A DNA stretch of 64,000 bases from Epiperipatus broadwayi (Eukaryota; Onychophora; Udeonychophora; Euonychophora; Peripatidae). Position numbers and translations under genes: made by a program. This document shows positions 1 to 10,568 of the stretch, in pieces (position 1 is the first letter of the stretch; each line of letters opens with the position of its first letter). Below the pieces are notes generated by a model, which saw only the letters and a list, made by a program, of their open reading frames with translations, had not been told where the DNA came from and made no database searches. The stretch covers positions 5,250,237 to 5,314,236 of the forward strand of contig JAQFVV010000031.1 in assembly GCA_028023455.1 (NCBI GenBank). The letters run 5' to 3'.

Positions 1-2123
1 TTAATGCATCTGGGTATAATGTGTTCTATTGATTCATTCTCAAGCAACCATAGATTGCATATAGGATCAATACTAGAATAACCTCTATTGTATGATAGAA
101 ATAAACTTTTTGGTAAGGAGGCCAGATTTATTTTAGATATGAAATCAATAAATTTTGCTTCAAGACTCCGTCTTCTAAAATAATGTATTGTTTTTATTAG
201 AAATATTGAGCTTACTTATGGGCATGTTAATTTCAGAATGAATTAGGTAGTATGCATCCCAGTATTTAATCTTGTTCATATTAGGTGTATTGTTATGTCA
301 TTGGTGTTTGTTAATAAGGTTACTAATTGTTGTTATACAATCAAACTTTTTAGGTGGTGGTCTGTCTGTAGGTTGAATTGTTAATGGAGCACTAATATAT
401 CAAATATCATGATTAATCATAGTAAGTATGTTAAAAGAATTTTGGAAATATATTGTGTTAATGGAATGCAGCAAAAGTCCATTATGCTGTTGAGGTCGCT
501 GCATTCCAGCAAGACTTATTGCTACACTTTTTCTACACCTAAACAGTTTTGAACATAATGTGTTGATTTTGCACTCAAATCTTTTTGTCGGCCTTATGAT
601 TGGTAGAAAGTAGTTTATTTTAGGAAATAATATCATATTCAATAATGATACTTTTCCATGTAAGGATAAATAGACCTTTGATAATAAATTAATTATTTTA
701 TTTGCTGAATGTAAGAAGTTATTTTGTACTTCCCTGGACATAAAAGAGGGTGATTTAAGATGGAAAGGAAGACCAAGAAAGTTTTGTGGTTCTCTGCAAA
801 AAAAAGATGTTATCTTTTTGCCTGTGGCTATTTTCCATGTGGAAGATTTTAGATATTGAATTTAAATTTAAATTTCTCTGTACATTATCAAATATGGAAT
901 ATAATTGAATAGTATGTGTAAGTCATATATGCCAGTACTTTGACTTCTCTGTTTAAATTTGGGATAAAGATGCCAGGTAGCTGCCTTTCTATTTGAACAA
1001 GCAGAGGATTCAGATAGTTAATAAAAAGAAGAGCACTTAGGAGTGAGCCCTGTTGAATAGACATATATGGTTTAAAGAAATTTGATGTTCTCCAATTTAT
1101 TGAGATGCATATTTGCCTATTTCTGAATAGGTTTGATACAATTTGAATAAATACTTTGGGTGTATTATTGTCATGTAAACGTTGTATAAGAATATATGTT
1201 CTTACCGAGTCAAAAGCATCGGCAACATCAAGTTGAACAGTTATAGGGTTTTTTTTATGTGTATGTAGATAATCTACTAACAACTTAATGTGTGCCATGG
1301 CTAATGTTGAAGATGAACCTTTCCTGGCATATTGGCTTTTAGAGATGCAATAAAGATTAATTTCTTGTATAGCATCTTTAATTGTTGATTCAATGACCGT
1401 AATTATTAGCGGTGTCATTGATATGGGCCTGAAACTAGTTAGTTGTGTAGGTGATTTATTTTTTTGATGAAATGTACCATTAAAATAGGGTATAGATTAG
1501 GAATGTTTTTGTTTCCACAGCCTAAATAATTTGCCATCTTTGTAATTATTGGAATTGAAAATTGGCTGAGATGTAATAAAATAAAGTGAGAAATTCCATG
1601 AATACCTGGATGAATACGATCTGGAAGAGATTCAAGTTTGTTTCTGGTTGATTGCTCAGAAATGATGTTAAAGTTTGTTTCGTCTGAAATGCGCCATATC
1701 TTGTGTGGCGTTTCTTGTATTTGTTGAAGTTTCTCTTGAAAAAAAAAACGTTTAATTTCATTTATCATTTGATAACCAATTAGCGATTTACCATTTGATT
1801 GTATCGTAGATGGAATTTTTTTTTTTATTGTAAGCTCCAAGAGCCCAGCGGATATATCCACCAGTCCAGCAGTGCTGTGCATTGACATATGCACTAGCTC
1901 CTTTGATAGCAAGGTATTCTGATAACTTTTTCTGTTGTGCTCTATATTTCAGTTTTAAATTAGAGATTACGTTTATGTTATCTATGTTACATGGAATTTT
2001 AGAAAGCTGAGTATTAATATATGAAAGGTCTTGCAATAATCGTTTTGGATTTTTTAATTTTTTTTGAATAGTTGCTAATAATGGATTTAAATACCTCAAT
2101 CGGGGTAAACCATGCCTCTTCAA
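1..2123 (-). pseudogene. LINE ORF2, reverse transcriptase and C-terminal part (broken)
   Basis: Minus-strand fragments give RT motifs in the right order. 1439-1912 holds the region before the palm, with a GISHFILLHLSQF-like stretch. 888-1418 holds motif A (VQLDVADAFDSV) and motif B (QQGSLLSALLF), but the expected YADD box reads AYMTY, so catalytic aspartates are missing. 400-741 is the thumb (HGKVSLLNMILFPKINYFL). Near the window edge CNLW, then ESIEHIIPRC, resembles the C-terminal Cys/His motif of many LINE proteins, with one cysteine lost. 1788-2123 is the linker between endonuclease and RT. At least four frame changes separate these pieces. The 3' end of the element lies outside the window. 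Confidence 0.78.
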
Positions 2124-2140
2124 TTGGTTAGTTTATTAAT

Positions 2141-2220
2141 ATTTACTTTAAAGATATATATATGATTCTGAGATCAGAATCATATATATTTACTTTAAAG
2201 ATATATATATGATTCTGAGA
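2141..2220. repeat. 33-bp direct repeat with an inverted copy between
   Basis: Positions 2141-2173 and 2188-2220 are identical (starting ATTTACTTTAAAG, ending GATTCTGAGA). The 14 bases between them, TCAGAATCATATAT, are the reverse complement of the inner part of the same unit. This direct-inverted-direct order is the pattern left by replication template switching. It falls inside the LINE endonuclease pseudogene. Confidence 0.9.
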
Positions 2221-2997
2221 TAATTGCTTCATGTGTGGATGAAGAGTTAACATTCTAATAGTTTTTTGACAATAATTTCCAGTTGAGTTTTGAAATTGTG
2301 TATTAATTTCAATAATCTGTGCAAGATGATCTGAGAAATTATTTGGTTGAAGAGTTGCCTGTATTTGGAAATGAATATCTGGAGTGTAGTAAAATAAGTT
2401 TATTAAATATTTTGTAGACTGTATGTAGAATGAAAACGCATCGGGAGGGAGGAAACCTTGATCACAGATAATTTTTTTTGAAAGAAGGTGCATATATTTA
2501 GAGTTAAATTCACTATATTAAATGTTAAAATCTCCTAATAGAATTCATGCCAATGAACTTGTTCTTAGTACCATATTTATTGTATTAATAATGTAAAGAA
2601 AGGAACTAACAGTTAAACGCAAAATTATTATAGAAGAACATTGTAATTAGTATATTATCATCAATGTATATAATTTTGAAGGATGATGGAGGCAAATTTT
2701 TATTAATAATTATATCAATACCACTTGAAGCTGTGACAGCAATAGAGAATTTTAGATAATCAGAATTTTCTAAAAGTTGGTGTATCATATAGTTTGATGA
2801 GATGTGAATTTTTGTTTCAGACATAAATAATTTTTGAGGAGATTGCATCTCAAGCTAATTTTTAATAGCATGTACTTTTTTATCGAATTTATGCCTCTTA
2901 CATTTGCAGCAATAATTTTGATATTGGAATTGTTAGTTTTGTATCCACGTGTATTAATTTTGGCAAAAGAAAAATTTTGATGAAGGTTGAGAAACAT
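2143..2997 (-). pseudogene. LINE ORF2, APE-type endonuclease part (broken)
   Basis: Three minus-strand frames cover an apurinic/apyrimidinic-like endonuclease. 2785-2997 begins with IKIIAANVRGINSIKK, the usual first strand of this fold with its catalytic Asn. 2606-2848 has LFMSETKI, the catalytic Glu segment, then SSGIDIIINK. 2143-2493 ends with the SDHLA motif that carries the catalytic His. This enzyme normally nicks the genomic target to prime reverse transcription. Frameshifts separate the three blocks and a 33-bp direct repeat at 2141-2220 disrupts the C-terminal end, so it is not functional. Confidence 0.75.
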
Positions 2998-3256
2998 TTT
3001 AATATAATTAATTTATAGACATGTCTTCTCACAATCACTAAAATGAAATTCTTGAATCAAATTTATTTATGAGGATTCATCAAATGTAAACTGTAGTGAC
3101 TCTTCAATGTCTTTTGTAGAGTTTATCTTTGACTGGGATTTATGCTGTATATGTCATTGATCAAGTTCGTAATTCCACCTTTCCTTCTTTTGTTTGCATT
3201 TTCTATTTCAGTTTGATTTTCAAAATCTAAAAATGTATCTCCAGAAATGCTATTTG

Positions 3257-4540
3257 TTATTTCATCATCTGAACTTGGTCCACAGAGTTGATCATGTTTT
3301 TTTCTTTTTTCGTTTTCTTTTCTTTGTTTTGTCCCTTGTTGATATTTTTTGTATTGTTTTGACTTAGATAGAAGTTGTTCTCGTTTTCATTTAACATACT
3401 TTCTGAATTATTGTCACACTCTTGATTTGAAACACATGGTTCAAATATTTCTGATGGAATCGTTTCCTTTTTTCCAATATTAGTATGAATCTCAGTTTGT
3501 TGTGTTGCATTGTCTTTATATGTTTCTAACTTTGCATTAGAAATATTAGATGCTGGAGAGTGATCTCTTGAACGAGTGTTTTTATATAATATATTAGATA
3601 AGTTGTTATTCTGATTTTTAAATTCGTTTTTAAGTTTAGAATTTTTAGAAGAGAGTGTTATTACATTTTTATGCATATCTGTTAAGTATTGCTAATTCTG
3701 AGATGAATTTATATTTGAATCTATAATTTGAGAACTATTTTTATTAATTTCAATCATAGAACCATCCAAATACATAAGATTTTTTGAAGTAATTTTGTCA
3801 GTTATCAAATTGATTTCCTTGCAAGCTTCTTGTTGTGTGAGACATTTGCGCATTCTGTTTCTTTTAACCCCACAATGCTTACAGATTCTAGAAGAACAGT
3901 CTTTGATAAGATGCATCCGTTCTTTACAGAAAAAAAAAACCATTGTGGAATAACGCCACGAAATGATAAAATCATTGGTGAGTCTCTTGAATGAATAATA
4001 GTGGGAATACCTATTGCAGATACACCTTTTTTGAGAGTTGATGTAAAAGAAGCTGTATTTGTAAGAATTTGGTCTTTGGAATTGCGATCAAAGTACTTGA
4101 TATATTAGTTTTTCCATATTTACTTAGTATTAATTGCAACTCATCACTATCAACATTTAGTATGCAATTTTTAATAATTCTTGTAAAGTTGTCGTCTGTT
4201 GTTGTCAATGTATATGATCAATTTATCATCTAAAGTTTTAATTGTATTCTTGAAAGAATTTTTTTCCACCGAAGATTTGAATTCAGCTATGATATATCTA
4301 TTATTAGGGTGGATTAATATTCTATTTATTCCTAGCCCTAATTTTTTTCCGCAAGCATTGTAAAAAGTCTTTCAATAGAAATTTTGAAAATGTTTATTTG
4401 ATGATTGGTAATTGCCATTATAAGTGTTTTGTCATTTGTAAAATTTGTGAAGGATCTAAGTAATATATCTGGAATATTATTATTAAAGTTTCTGAGTATT
4501 TTATAATACGATTCATCATCATATTTGACGTGTATGCGTC
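3257..4540 (-). pseudogene. LINE ORF1 (gag-like) C-terminal and middle part with zinc knuckles
   Basis: In the frame of 3692-3943 the minus strand reads FFCKERMHLIKDC then CKHCGVKRNRMRKC, two degenerate CCHC zinc knuckles of the kind that bind RNA in LINE ORF1 proteins. Upstream, 4011-4208 and the frame continuing to about 4540 (VKYDDESYYKILRNF, then ISIERLFTMLAE) give the preceding RNA-binding region. 3257-3676 is a charged, Asn/Lys-rich C-terminal extension. Frames are broken between blocks. The roughly 260 bases to the endonuclease (2998-3256) show no clear coding and probably form the ORF1-ORF2 junction. Confidence 0.65.
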
Positions 4541-4716
4541 AACTTAATTAAATTCTCCAACAGATTTGGTAACAAAAAATAGGTTTATTAACAACTTTAA
4601 CGCAGAAAATAATGCATAGCTATAAGTCATACTCTAATAAAGTTTTCTAACTATAACTCTTCTATATTAGACAAAACGTTCTACGCTTCACGTTCTTAAT
4701 TGTTTAACTTAATTAA
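4541..4716. mobile_element. 154-bp insertion flanked by 11-bp direct repeats
   Basis: AACTTAATTAA occurs at 4541-4551 and again at 4706-4716, bracketing 154 bases that do not continue the LINE ORF1 frames on either side. An 11-bp flanking duplication is typical of target-primed retrotransposition, so a short SINE-like or truncated retroelement is likely. No tRNA-type A or B box or clear poly(A) tail was seen, so the class is open. Confidence 0.45.
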
Positions 4717-4949
4717 TAATGGCAGGTGACATTATAATATTGTATTTCAGCAATGTTAATATCTGAATCAGATTGGTGTTTGTCTTGATTGAAATCTAAA
4801 TCTATTATTCCTAAGAATTCATCATCATGTGAAAGTACACGAGATTGTGTTTCATCTGAATTAAGTATTTTTTTATTTAATATTCTAGCATAGGATGTAC
4901 TTATTATTGACTGTGTTTGTTCTTCTTCATCATTATGAATTGTTTTATC
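4717..4949 (-). pseudogene. LINE ORF1 segment on the left of the Merlin-like insertion
   Basis: The minus strand is open for about 78 codons from the transposon edge (DKTIHNDEEEQ, then SYARILNKK, HDDEFLGIIDLDF) to a stop near 4733. It is acidic and low in complexity, like the N-terminal region of many gag-like ORF1 proteins. The frame continues that of the segment on the other side of the transposon (7947-8513), which ends NLQSDK, so the two were one ORF before insertion. An 11-bp direct repeat lies just downstream. Confidence 0.6.
4942..4949. repeat. Target-site duplication, left of Merlin-like copy A
   Basis: GTTTTATC sits directly before the left terminal repeat. The partner at 7939-7946 is ATTTTATC, differing at one base. 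Confidence 0.7.
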
Positions 4950-5593
4950 GGTTGTTTTCTCATCCCTGGTGTTCGCCGCGGGATGGCGTTGATGCTAATA
5001 TACATATAACGATTCCGGGGACCTGTGTGATTGATTTGATATAAAAAGATCTGATTTATTAGATTTGTAATAAAATATTCTAGTAATTAATACTATTATA
5101 TGATGTTAGTCTTTTATTTTTGTAAATGTTTATTAATCTTATATTGTTTTTGAGTTTGTGTGTGTGTGTCTTTAAAGTTACAGTGTTTTTCTAATTTTTT
5201 TTGACTTTATGTGTGTCTTCAAGAGTAAATAAATAATTTTATTAAAAAAGCAATAGTAATTATAAATCTATAAAAAGTAATGTAATTTATACAACATTTA
5301 CTGCTATGATTTTGTGTGTGTTTTAATTATACACATACATCACTACAAATGGAAAATAATTCACGGCAACAACTAAAAAGGAAAATAAACCCTCTCAAAT
5401 ATTTAAATGATTCTATGTTAAATTCGAAGACTAACAAATAATCTTCGAACTTGGGAGGAGTATTGTTATGTAGGTGTATAATTAAAATACACCCAAAATA
5501 ATAATAGTAAATGTAAATGGAGATTTAATATTTAATCGTATGTACGTGTATAATTTGTCGCATATACATACGCAAGTTATATATATATATATA

Positions 5594-6548
5594 CACACCT
5601 GGGTCTCATTTTATGTGATAGATAGGTTCCTCAGAAAACACGTGCAAATGAAATCACACAAAAGTAGACGTAACTTACCTTGAAAGAGGGGGGATAAGGA
5701 CAGAGATTTTCCAAAAATCGCGTAAAAGCAAAGCACCAATGTAAAATTACTTTAAAATTCGTGCAAAAAAAAAAAAAAAGGAAATAAAATATGACTAATA
5801 AAAAATTTCAAATTTGAAAAAAATTGATCCAAGACAAACTTTTTTTAACTATAATATTTAATTTTATTCAAAACAATATATTTTTATGCATAATTAACAG
5901 TGATTTACATTTTTATACACGTTTTAATTATTATCGCGATTTGCCAATAAACACATTTGTTTGCAAACTCGTAAAAAATCAAATTCTTCACATGAGAAAA
6001 TACAACTAGCGCCAACTTCACTCTCATGTTGTTAATGGTTTTCTGGTGATAACGTAATTAGTAATTAACCTAACAACTAAAAATTAAATTCTTATTTTGT
6101 TTTTATTTTTTTAATTTTCAATTTTAATTGTGCTCACTGCTATTACTGATTAAAAATAAACTTGTGACACTAAATGATTAATAATTGATTACATTCTTTT
6201 TTAAAAAGTAAAAGCAGAATGTGATTTAAAATGCAAAATTAACACACACAATGTTTGAACAAATTTACATTATAATCTTGTAAAATTTAATGTGTATATA
6301 CATAAAATGTGGAAATCATGATTTCAATTTCATTATTGCATAAAATCTTACTATTATAAAACACTGAAAATATTGAAATTACTAAGATGAAAGTTGAATT
6401 CCAATAATGTGCTATTACTTTCAATATATGCAAAATTTATTATTTAAAGTAATAGCACATTATCGGAGTTCGACTTCCAGTGAAACATGGAATTGCGTAA
6501 CTTTAAAATTGTGTTAAATAAGTCCGCGTAAAAAGAGATCCAGGTGTA
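5594..6548. mobile_element. Nested small DNA transposon, possibly pogo/Tigger-like
   Basis: The left end reads CACACCTGGGTCTCATTTTA and the right end in reverse complement TACACCTGGATCTCTTTTTA, so the ends are clear imperfect inverted repeats. They sit in TATA sequence, so a TA duplication (Tc1/mariner type) and an 8-bp ATATATAC duplication (5587-5594 and 6548-6555, with the border one base in on the left) are both possible. The style of the end sequence reminds me of pogo/Tigger elements. There is no transposase frame, and it is absent from the related element at 37688-39599. Confidence 0.45.
6391..6476. repeat. Imperfect inverted repeat, 31-bp arms
   Basis: The left arm 6391-6421 (AAGTTGAATTCCAATAATG, continuing TGCTATTACTTT) pairs with 6446-6476, which carries AAAGTAATAGCACATTAT then CGGAGTTCGACTT. 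The 24-base loop is AT-rich. It lies inside the nested transposon at 5594-6548 and may be one more small insertion. Confidence 0.75.
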
Positions 6549-7230
6549 TATATACATGAAGATAAAAATAATTTGTTAATTTAAAATCATTTTAGACTTT
6601 AATAGCTGTGTTATTTTGTAAATCAGCAAGAAAATAAATCCTTTTAGATAGGAAGGTTAATTAACGAAGGAACTAATCGGCTGCAAAAGGGGTAATCAAT
6701 CAAAGTAAATAGTAAGTCTAAATATGCTTCTGCAAGTCAACTGGGAGGGATTGATCCAACTAGGATGGATGGACAAGATTTGACCAATCAAATCCAGAAA
6801 AATCAGAACTGGCAAAATGAGTAAAAGTGTAAAGCATCGGGCACTTACAAACTGGGAGTTCTACCAATGCAGATGAACTGTGAAAGGCACTGAATGTTGC
6901 TTATTTAGCACGATAGCCACAGAATGGACTGCTGGCCTCCGAACATCCAAGGGGCAGAATATAGGTCGCATAGATCTTTATTCTTATTATTTTGGTATAC
7001 CTTTGGGTTTGTTGATATAAATGTATAATGATTGTTTTAATTTATTCGTGTAAATATGTATATATTAGTGTATTGTAATTAAATCTGCTTTTCTTATTCT
7101 ACCGGCATTAGTCTCTGTGATTATGATTATTGTATGCATATATAGGCAGGGCAAGATTGGCTTACTGCATTGATTGTTCGCCAGCGAGTATTATAACTGG
7201 CAGACATAATAGATCTTTATTAGCATCAAT

Positions 7231-7368
7231 TCACATTTCCTCACCACAAAGACACTTTTTCTGTTTCAACTGGATATTTTTATTTTGCAAATATGCCACA
7301 GTGCTGGCTTCAGTTGATGGCAATTTCCACAGCTTTAAATACTCAGAGTTAGAGCCTGTGGTGGCCAT
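7231..7368 (-). pseudogene. Transposase N-terminal remnant, IS1016/ISXO2-like (Merlin)
   Basis: An ATG in a good context (AAGATGGCC) at 7368 opens 45 codons to a TGA at 7231. The product starts MATTGSNSEYLKLWKLP, then has VAYLQNKNIQLKQKKCLCGEEM. A helix followed by CxCG and a Met is how ISXO2-like transposases begin their zinc-binding segment, which precedes a DDE-type catalytic domain. After the stop, another frame shows WRTINAV, suggestive of the next conserved Trp/Cys segment after a frameshift, but nothing of the catalytic core can be read. The identification rests on a short match plus the terminal repeats and the 8-bp duplication. The homologous copy at 37688-39599 shares the region just before this ATG but has lost the coding part. 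Confidence 0.45.
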
Positions 7369-7938
7369 CTTACTTGTTCTTGACCAAATTCTCGCGAGAA
7401 CATTATCTGTTGCATGATTGTCAAATAACCACAGTCATGTACCCTAACCCTTAATAACTTTTTGAGAGTTACACATTCCCCATGGAAGCTTTATGTCATT
7501 ATTAATAAACTTACAACACTAAACTAAGTTAGAACATTAAAAAAATTTCTAATCAAATTTTAAAAAACTATGACTGGCCTAATACACACACTCTCACATG
7601 AAACTACAGAGAAAATAGATATTCTCCTATTACGAGAAAATGAATAACAAAATCAACTACCGGCAGCCAATAAAGGCATTTCTCTTTGCTTTTAGCATAA
7701 AAAAAAGCCATAACCGGTTCTCGTCATCAAGAACTCTTTCTGTGTTTTATCATAGAAAGAAGTCTCTTTGTGTTGGCTTCTATCGCCGCCCAACATAATG
7801 TGAGAACTCTTTTTCTGCATTTATAGCATAGAAAATTTCCTCGTTTGTTGGGTGAATGCCGGTGAAATGGTATATTTCTAGGAATTGACCTAGAAATAGT
7901 GCCATCTCGAGGGGAACATCAGGGATGCGAAAACAACC

Positions 7939-7946
7939 ATTTTATC
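7939..7946. repeat. Target-site duplication, right of Merlin-like copy A
   Basis: ATTTTATC follows the right terminal repeat and matches 7 of 8 bases of 4942-4949. With the element removed, the LINE ORF1 frame reads through. Confidence 0.7.
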
Positions 7947-8513
7947 ACTTTGCAAATTATATTTAATTTCTTTGTTTTTAGTATTACTGTCTCCAAAATC
8001 TTTGTAATGATCGAAAGTATAATGTTGCATTTGAGAATTAAAGTTGTAACATTGATTTTCAATGACATTCTTTATAGTTTCAAAACTTTTAGTCTTTGCT
8101 TTTATGTTTGCAACTTCATGAGAAGTTAGATTGTCATCATTAGAAGATAATTCAAAACTTTTTTCATTTATACTGTTTATTTATTTTTTTTGATAGAGAT
8201 AAATTATATTTTTTATTAGTGTTCTGAGTAGCGCCATCCTGCGGTTTTTTAAAGTTGTGACTGTTATACTTTCAAAATTTATTATTTCACTATCTGATTG
8301 AGTTTTTGAAAAATTTAAATTTTGAAAATTAGTATTTTCCAATTCTCTATCTACTTCTATTTTATCTGTATTTTCTCGTAAAGATGCATATTTAGATTTA
8401 AAATCCAAAGTTATTACAAGTAAAACCGCTATTGAATTTTTGAACACGGAAAAATATAGAACTAGCATTCGAAAAGCAAAATATTTGTACTTTTGATGGA
8501 AATAACAGTTCAA
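7947..8513 (-). pseudogene. LINE ORF1 N-terminal segment on the right of the Merlin-like insertion
   Basis: The minus strand is open from 8513 with a single TAA near 8180 (YQKK stop INSINEKSFELSS), then stays open to the transposon border. The product is hydrophilic, Asn/Ser/Lys/Glu-rich and has no recognised domain. It is assigned to ORF1 only because the frame runs in register into 4717-4949 when the transposon and one target copy are removed. The true 5' end of the LINE is not visible; it could extend a little further right. Confidence 0.5.
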
Positions 8514-10508
8514 TAACTCATAATGTAGATAATTCTAAGATTTTTATAGCTAAATATAAAGTCAATACTGAAAATCAAGAATGCAAAGGTATAAAATCAA
8601 AACATAAAAGTTACGAGAATTACAGTGAAAATTGCAGAAAAATTCACCTGAGGCCGATAAATGCAGTCTAAATGATCGTATTTTAATTTAAAACAAAGTT
8701 ATTTCGAAACAGGAAAATAATTATATATGTTGGTAACAATTTTAATTATATTTTATTTTTTAAGCTAAAATCTGAAAATGCTACACCACCTCCTAAGATT
8801 TTGAATTCATGCAAATCTTCCTGGAACATTGATATATTTTCGCTATTTTGGATCCAAAAGTATATAACTGTTCCCTTCATGTCTGTAATAAAGGTAGTGA
8901 TCTTTTCCCTCTGGCTAGAATGTTAAAAATCAACAAATATTTATATTATTTATATTTGAAATACCAAGCCTCATTAATAATTCCACAAGCTGTATACTTG
9001 ACTGAAAATAGAAATATAAACGCACATCTGATATTTGTTATTACTCAAAATTATTATACATGTCACTATGTGCTAGCTAAATATATGTGTTTTATAATTA
9101 TTAACATTTTAGTTTAGAAAATGGCTTACACTCAGTAAAAAAATTATATATATATATATATTGTAATGATATATAAATATGTCGTTACATTAATTTAAAA
9201 TAAGAACTTAAAAGTTCGCAAATAAAAGTAAAAAACTAAATGCTAAAATTAAAATGTTTTGTTAAACATATATACATTCACACAGATGCCAAACTTTAAA
9301 AATATTTTTTTTAAAAAACAAATAAATAAGTATTTGAACGTACTTTTTTATAAAAAAAAAAAAAAAGGTACAAGATTTAAAAATAAAAACAGGTATTAAT
9401 TAATTCTTGTAATCTGTAAATGGAAATGATTGTTTATAAATTGTTTGAAAAGCAAGCTAGCCTTGGGCTCTTGTATAATTAAAATGATCTGATGAAAGAT
9501 AGATAAGAAAATAAAGAGAAATTAGCTTGACCAATGGAAGCACTAAGCATTGGCTCGGACCCTAATGAAAGTTATGGATTAGTGACATTTTGTTGATTGA
9601 ATCCGTGTGGATAATATAAAAAGGGAAATACAGTTTTTTTGGACAGTTCCAGCATTTTGTGTTTGAGAGATGTGGTAGGAAGCACATACCACCCTCTCTA
9701 TAAAAAAAAATGAAAAGATTGTGATACCTTGAAGCAGCTATTGCCATCTCCAGAACATTATCTTCCAATGGAGGTGTCATGGGAATTAAAAGCAGAAACC
9801 TGGACTCTTCTACCGTGAGCTATGAACTTTACAAATTAACAACAACAAAAAAAAGTAATTAAGAACTTTCATCATTGTTTTTTTAAAGATTCAGCTAAAT
9901 TAAATTTTAAAATGAACTCTTATTTGATTTTCAAATTAATAATTGATTGTTTAAATTTATATAGTTAAGTTTTGCTAAAATCATTTCCATTTTTATTATT
10001 TTTATTTGTAATAATATTTATTGTAGAAATTATTAATGCATTACATTTAAGTTGGGTATAGACGTTGTATAGATTCATTAGCGGTTGATTATGTTGTGGT
10101 TTTCACAGTCGATTAAAATATATAGGTCAACGATGCCACTGTGGTGTCTTATGATGAACACCAAAGGGTCTCCTGTATTCCCTCAGCAATTGACGTTATC
10201 GATTGACTTTGTATTTTGATTGGTTGTGTTTAATTTGGAATGTTTTTGACCGTGGAATCTGTGCAGCCGATCTATACTCGACATTATAAAACAAATTGTA
10301 TAAAAATAATTTGTGCAAACGTATTTAAATGTTAAATTTAAGTTGGGCGTGAATGGCTATATAATTTTGTAAAGTTATATTAAGGGAGGGTAATCTTAGG
10401 TTATTCATTTCGTAGTTGAATTGGTTCAATGGATTGGATATATTTGTGTAATTGTAGATGTAGTATGAGATCTGCTATAGGAAGGATTATATATATATAT
10501 ACCACACA

Positions 10509-10568
<60 letters not shown>

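Larger units (their letters stand above)
4950..7938 (-). mobile_element. Merlin-like DNA transposon copy A (decayed)
   Basis: The ends are inverted repeats of about 28 bp beginning GGTTGTTTTCTCATCC on the left and, in reverse complement, GGTTGTTTTCGCATCC on the right. They are flanked by the 8-bp duplications GTTTTATC (4942-4949) and ATTTTATC (7939-7946), with one mismatch. The subterminal sequence of the right end is shared in opposite orientation with the left end of 37688-39599, which defines the family. A short open frame at 7231-7368 resembles the start of an IS1016/ISXO2-type transposase, the domain of the Merlin superfamily, whose 8-9 bp duplication and GG ends also fit. Most of the transposase is gone or unreadable. 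The middle (5594-6548) is occupied by another element. 6549-7130 and 7370-7938 hold no other recognised gene. Confidence 0.65.
1..8513 (-). mobile_element. Decayed non-LTR retrotransposon (APE-type LINE), split by a DNA transposon
   Basis: Read on the minus strand, the order is a gag-like ORF1 (8513 down to about 3257, interrupted), an APE-type endonuclease (2997-2143), then reverse transcriptase and a C-terminal cysteine/histidine motif running off the window start. Frames change many times and the RT catalytic box is not intact, so the copy is dead. ORF1 with zinc knuckles followed by EN-RT is the classic two-ORF LINE plan; L1/Tx1-like is my best guess, but the clade is not settled from reading alone. 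The Merlin-like element at 4950-7938 and a 154-bp insert at 4552-4705 are later insertions. Without them the LINE is about 5.4 kb. Confidence 0.8.

Noticed and set aside
8445-8670. Plus-strand open stretch of about 75 codons (FEKQNICTFDGNNSS...)
   Set aside because: It lies opposite and beside the LINE ORF1 on the minus strand, has no start or domain, and is within chance length for this composition.
9484-9500. CTGATGA word followed by AAAGATAG
   Set aside because: No stem II, GAAA or stem I partner around it; not a hammerhead core.
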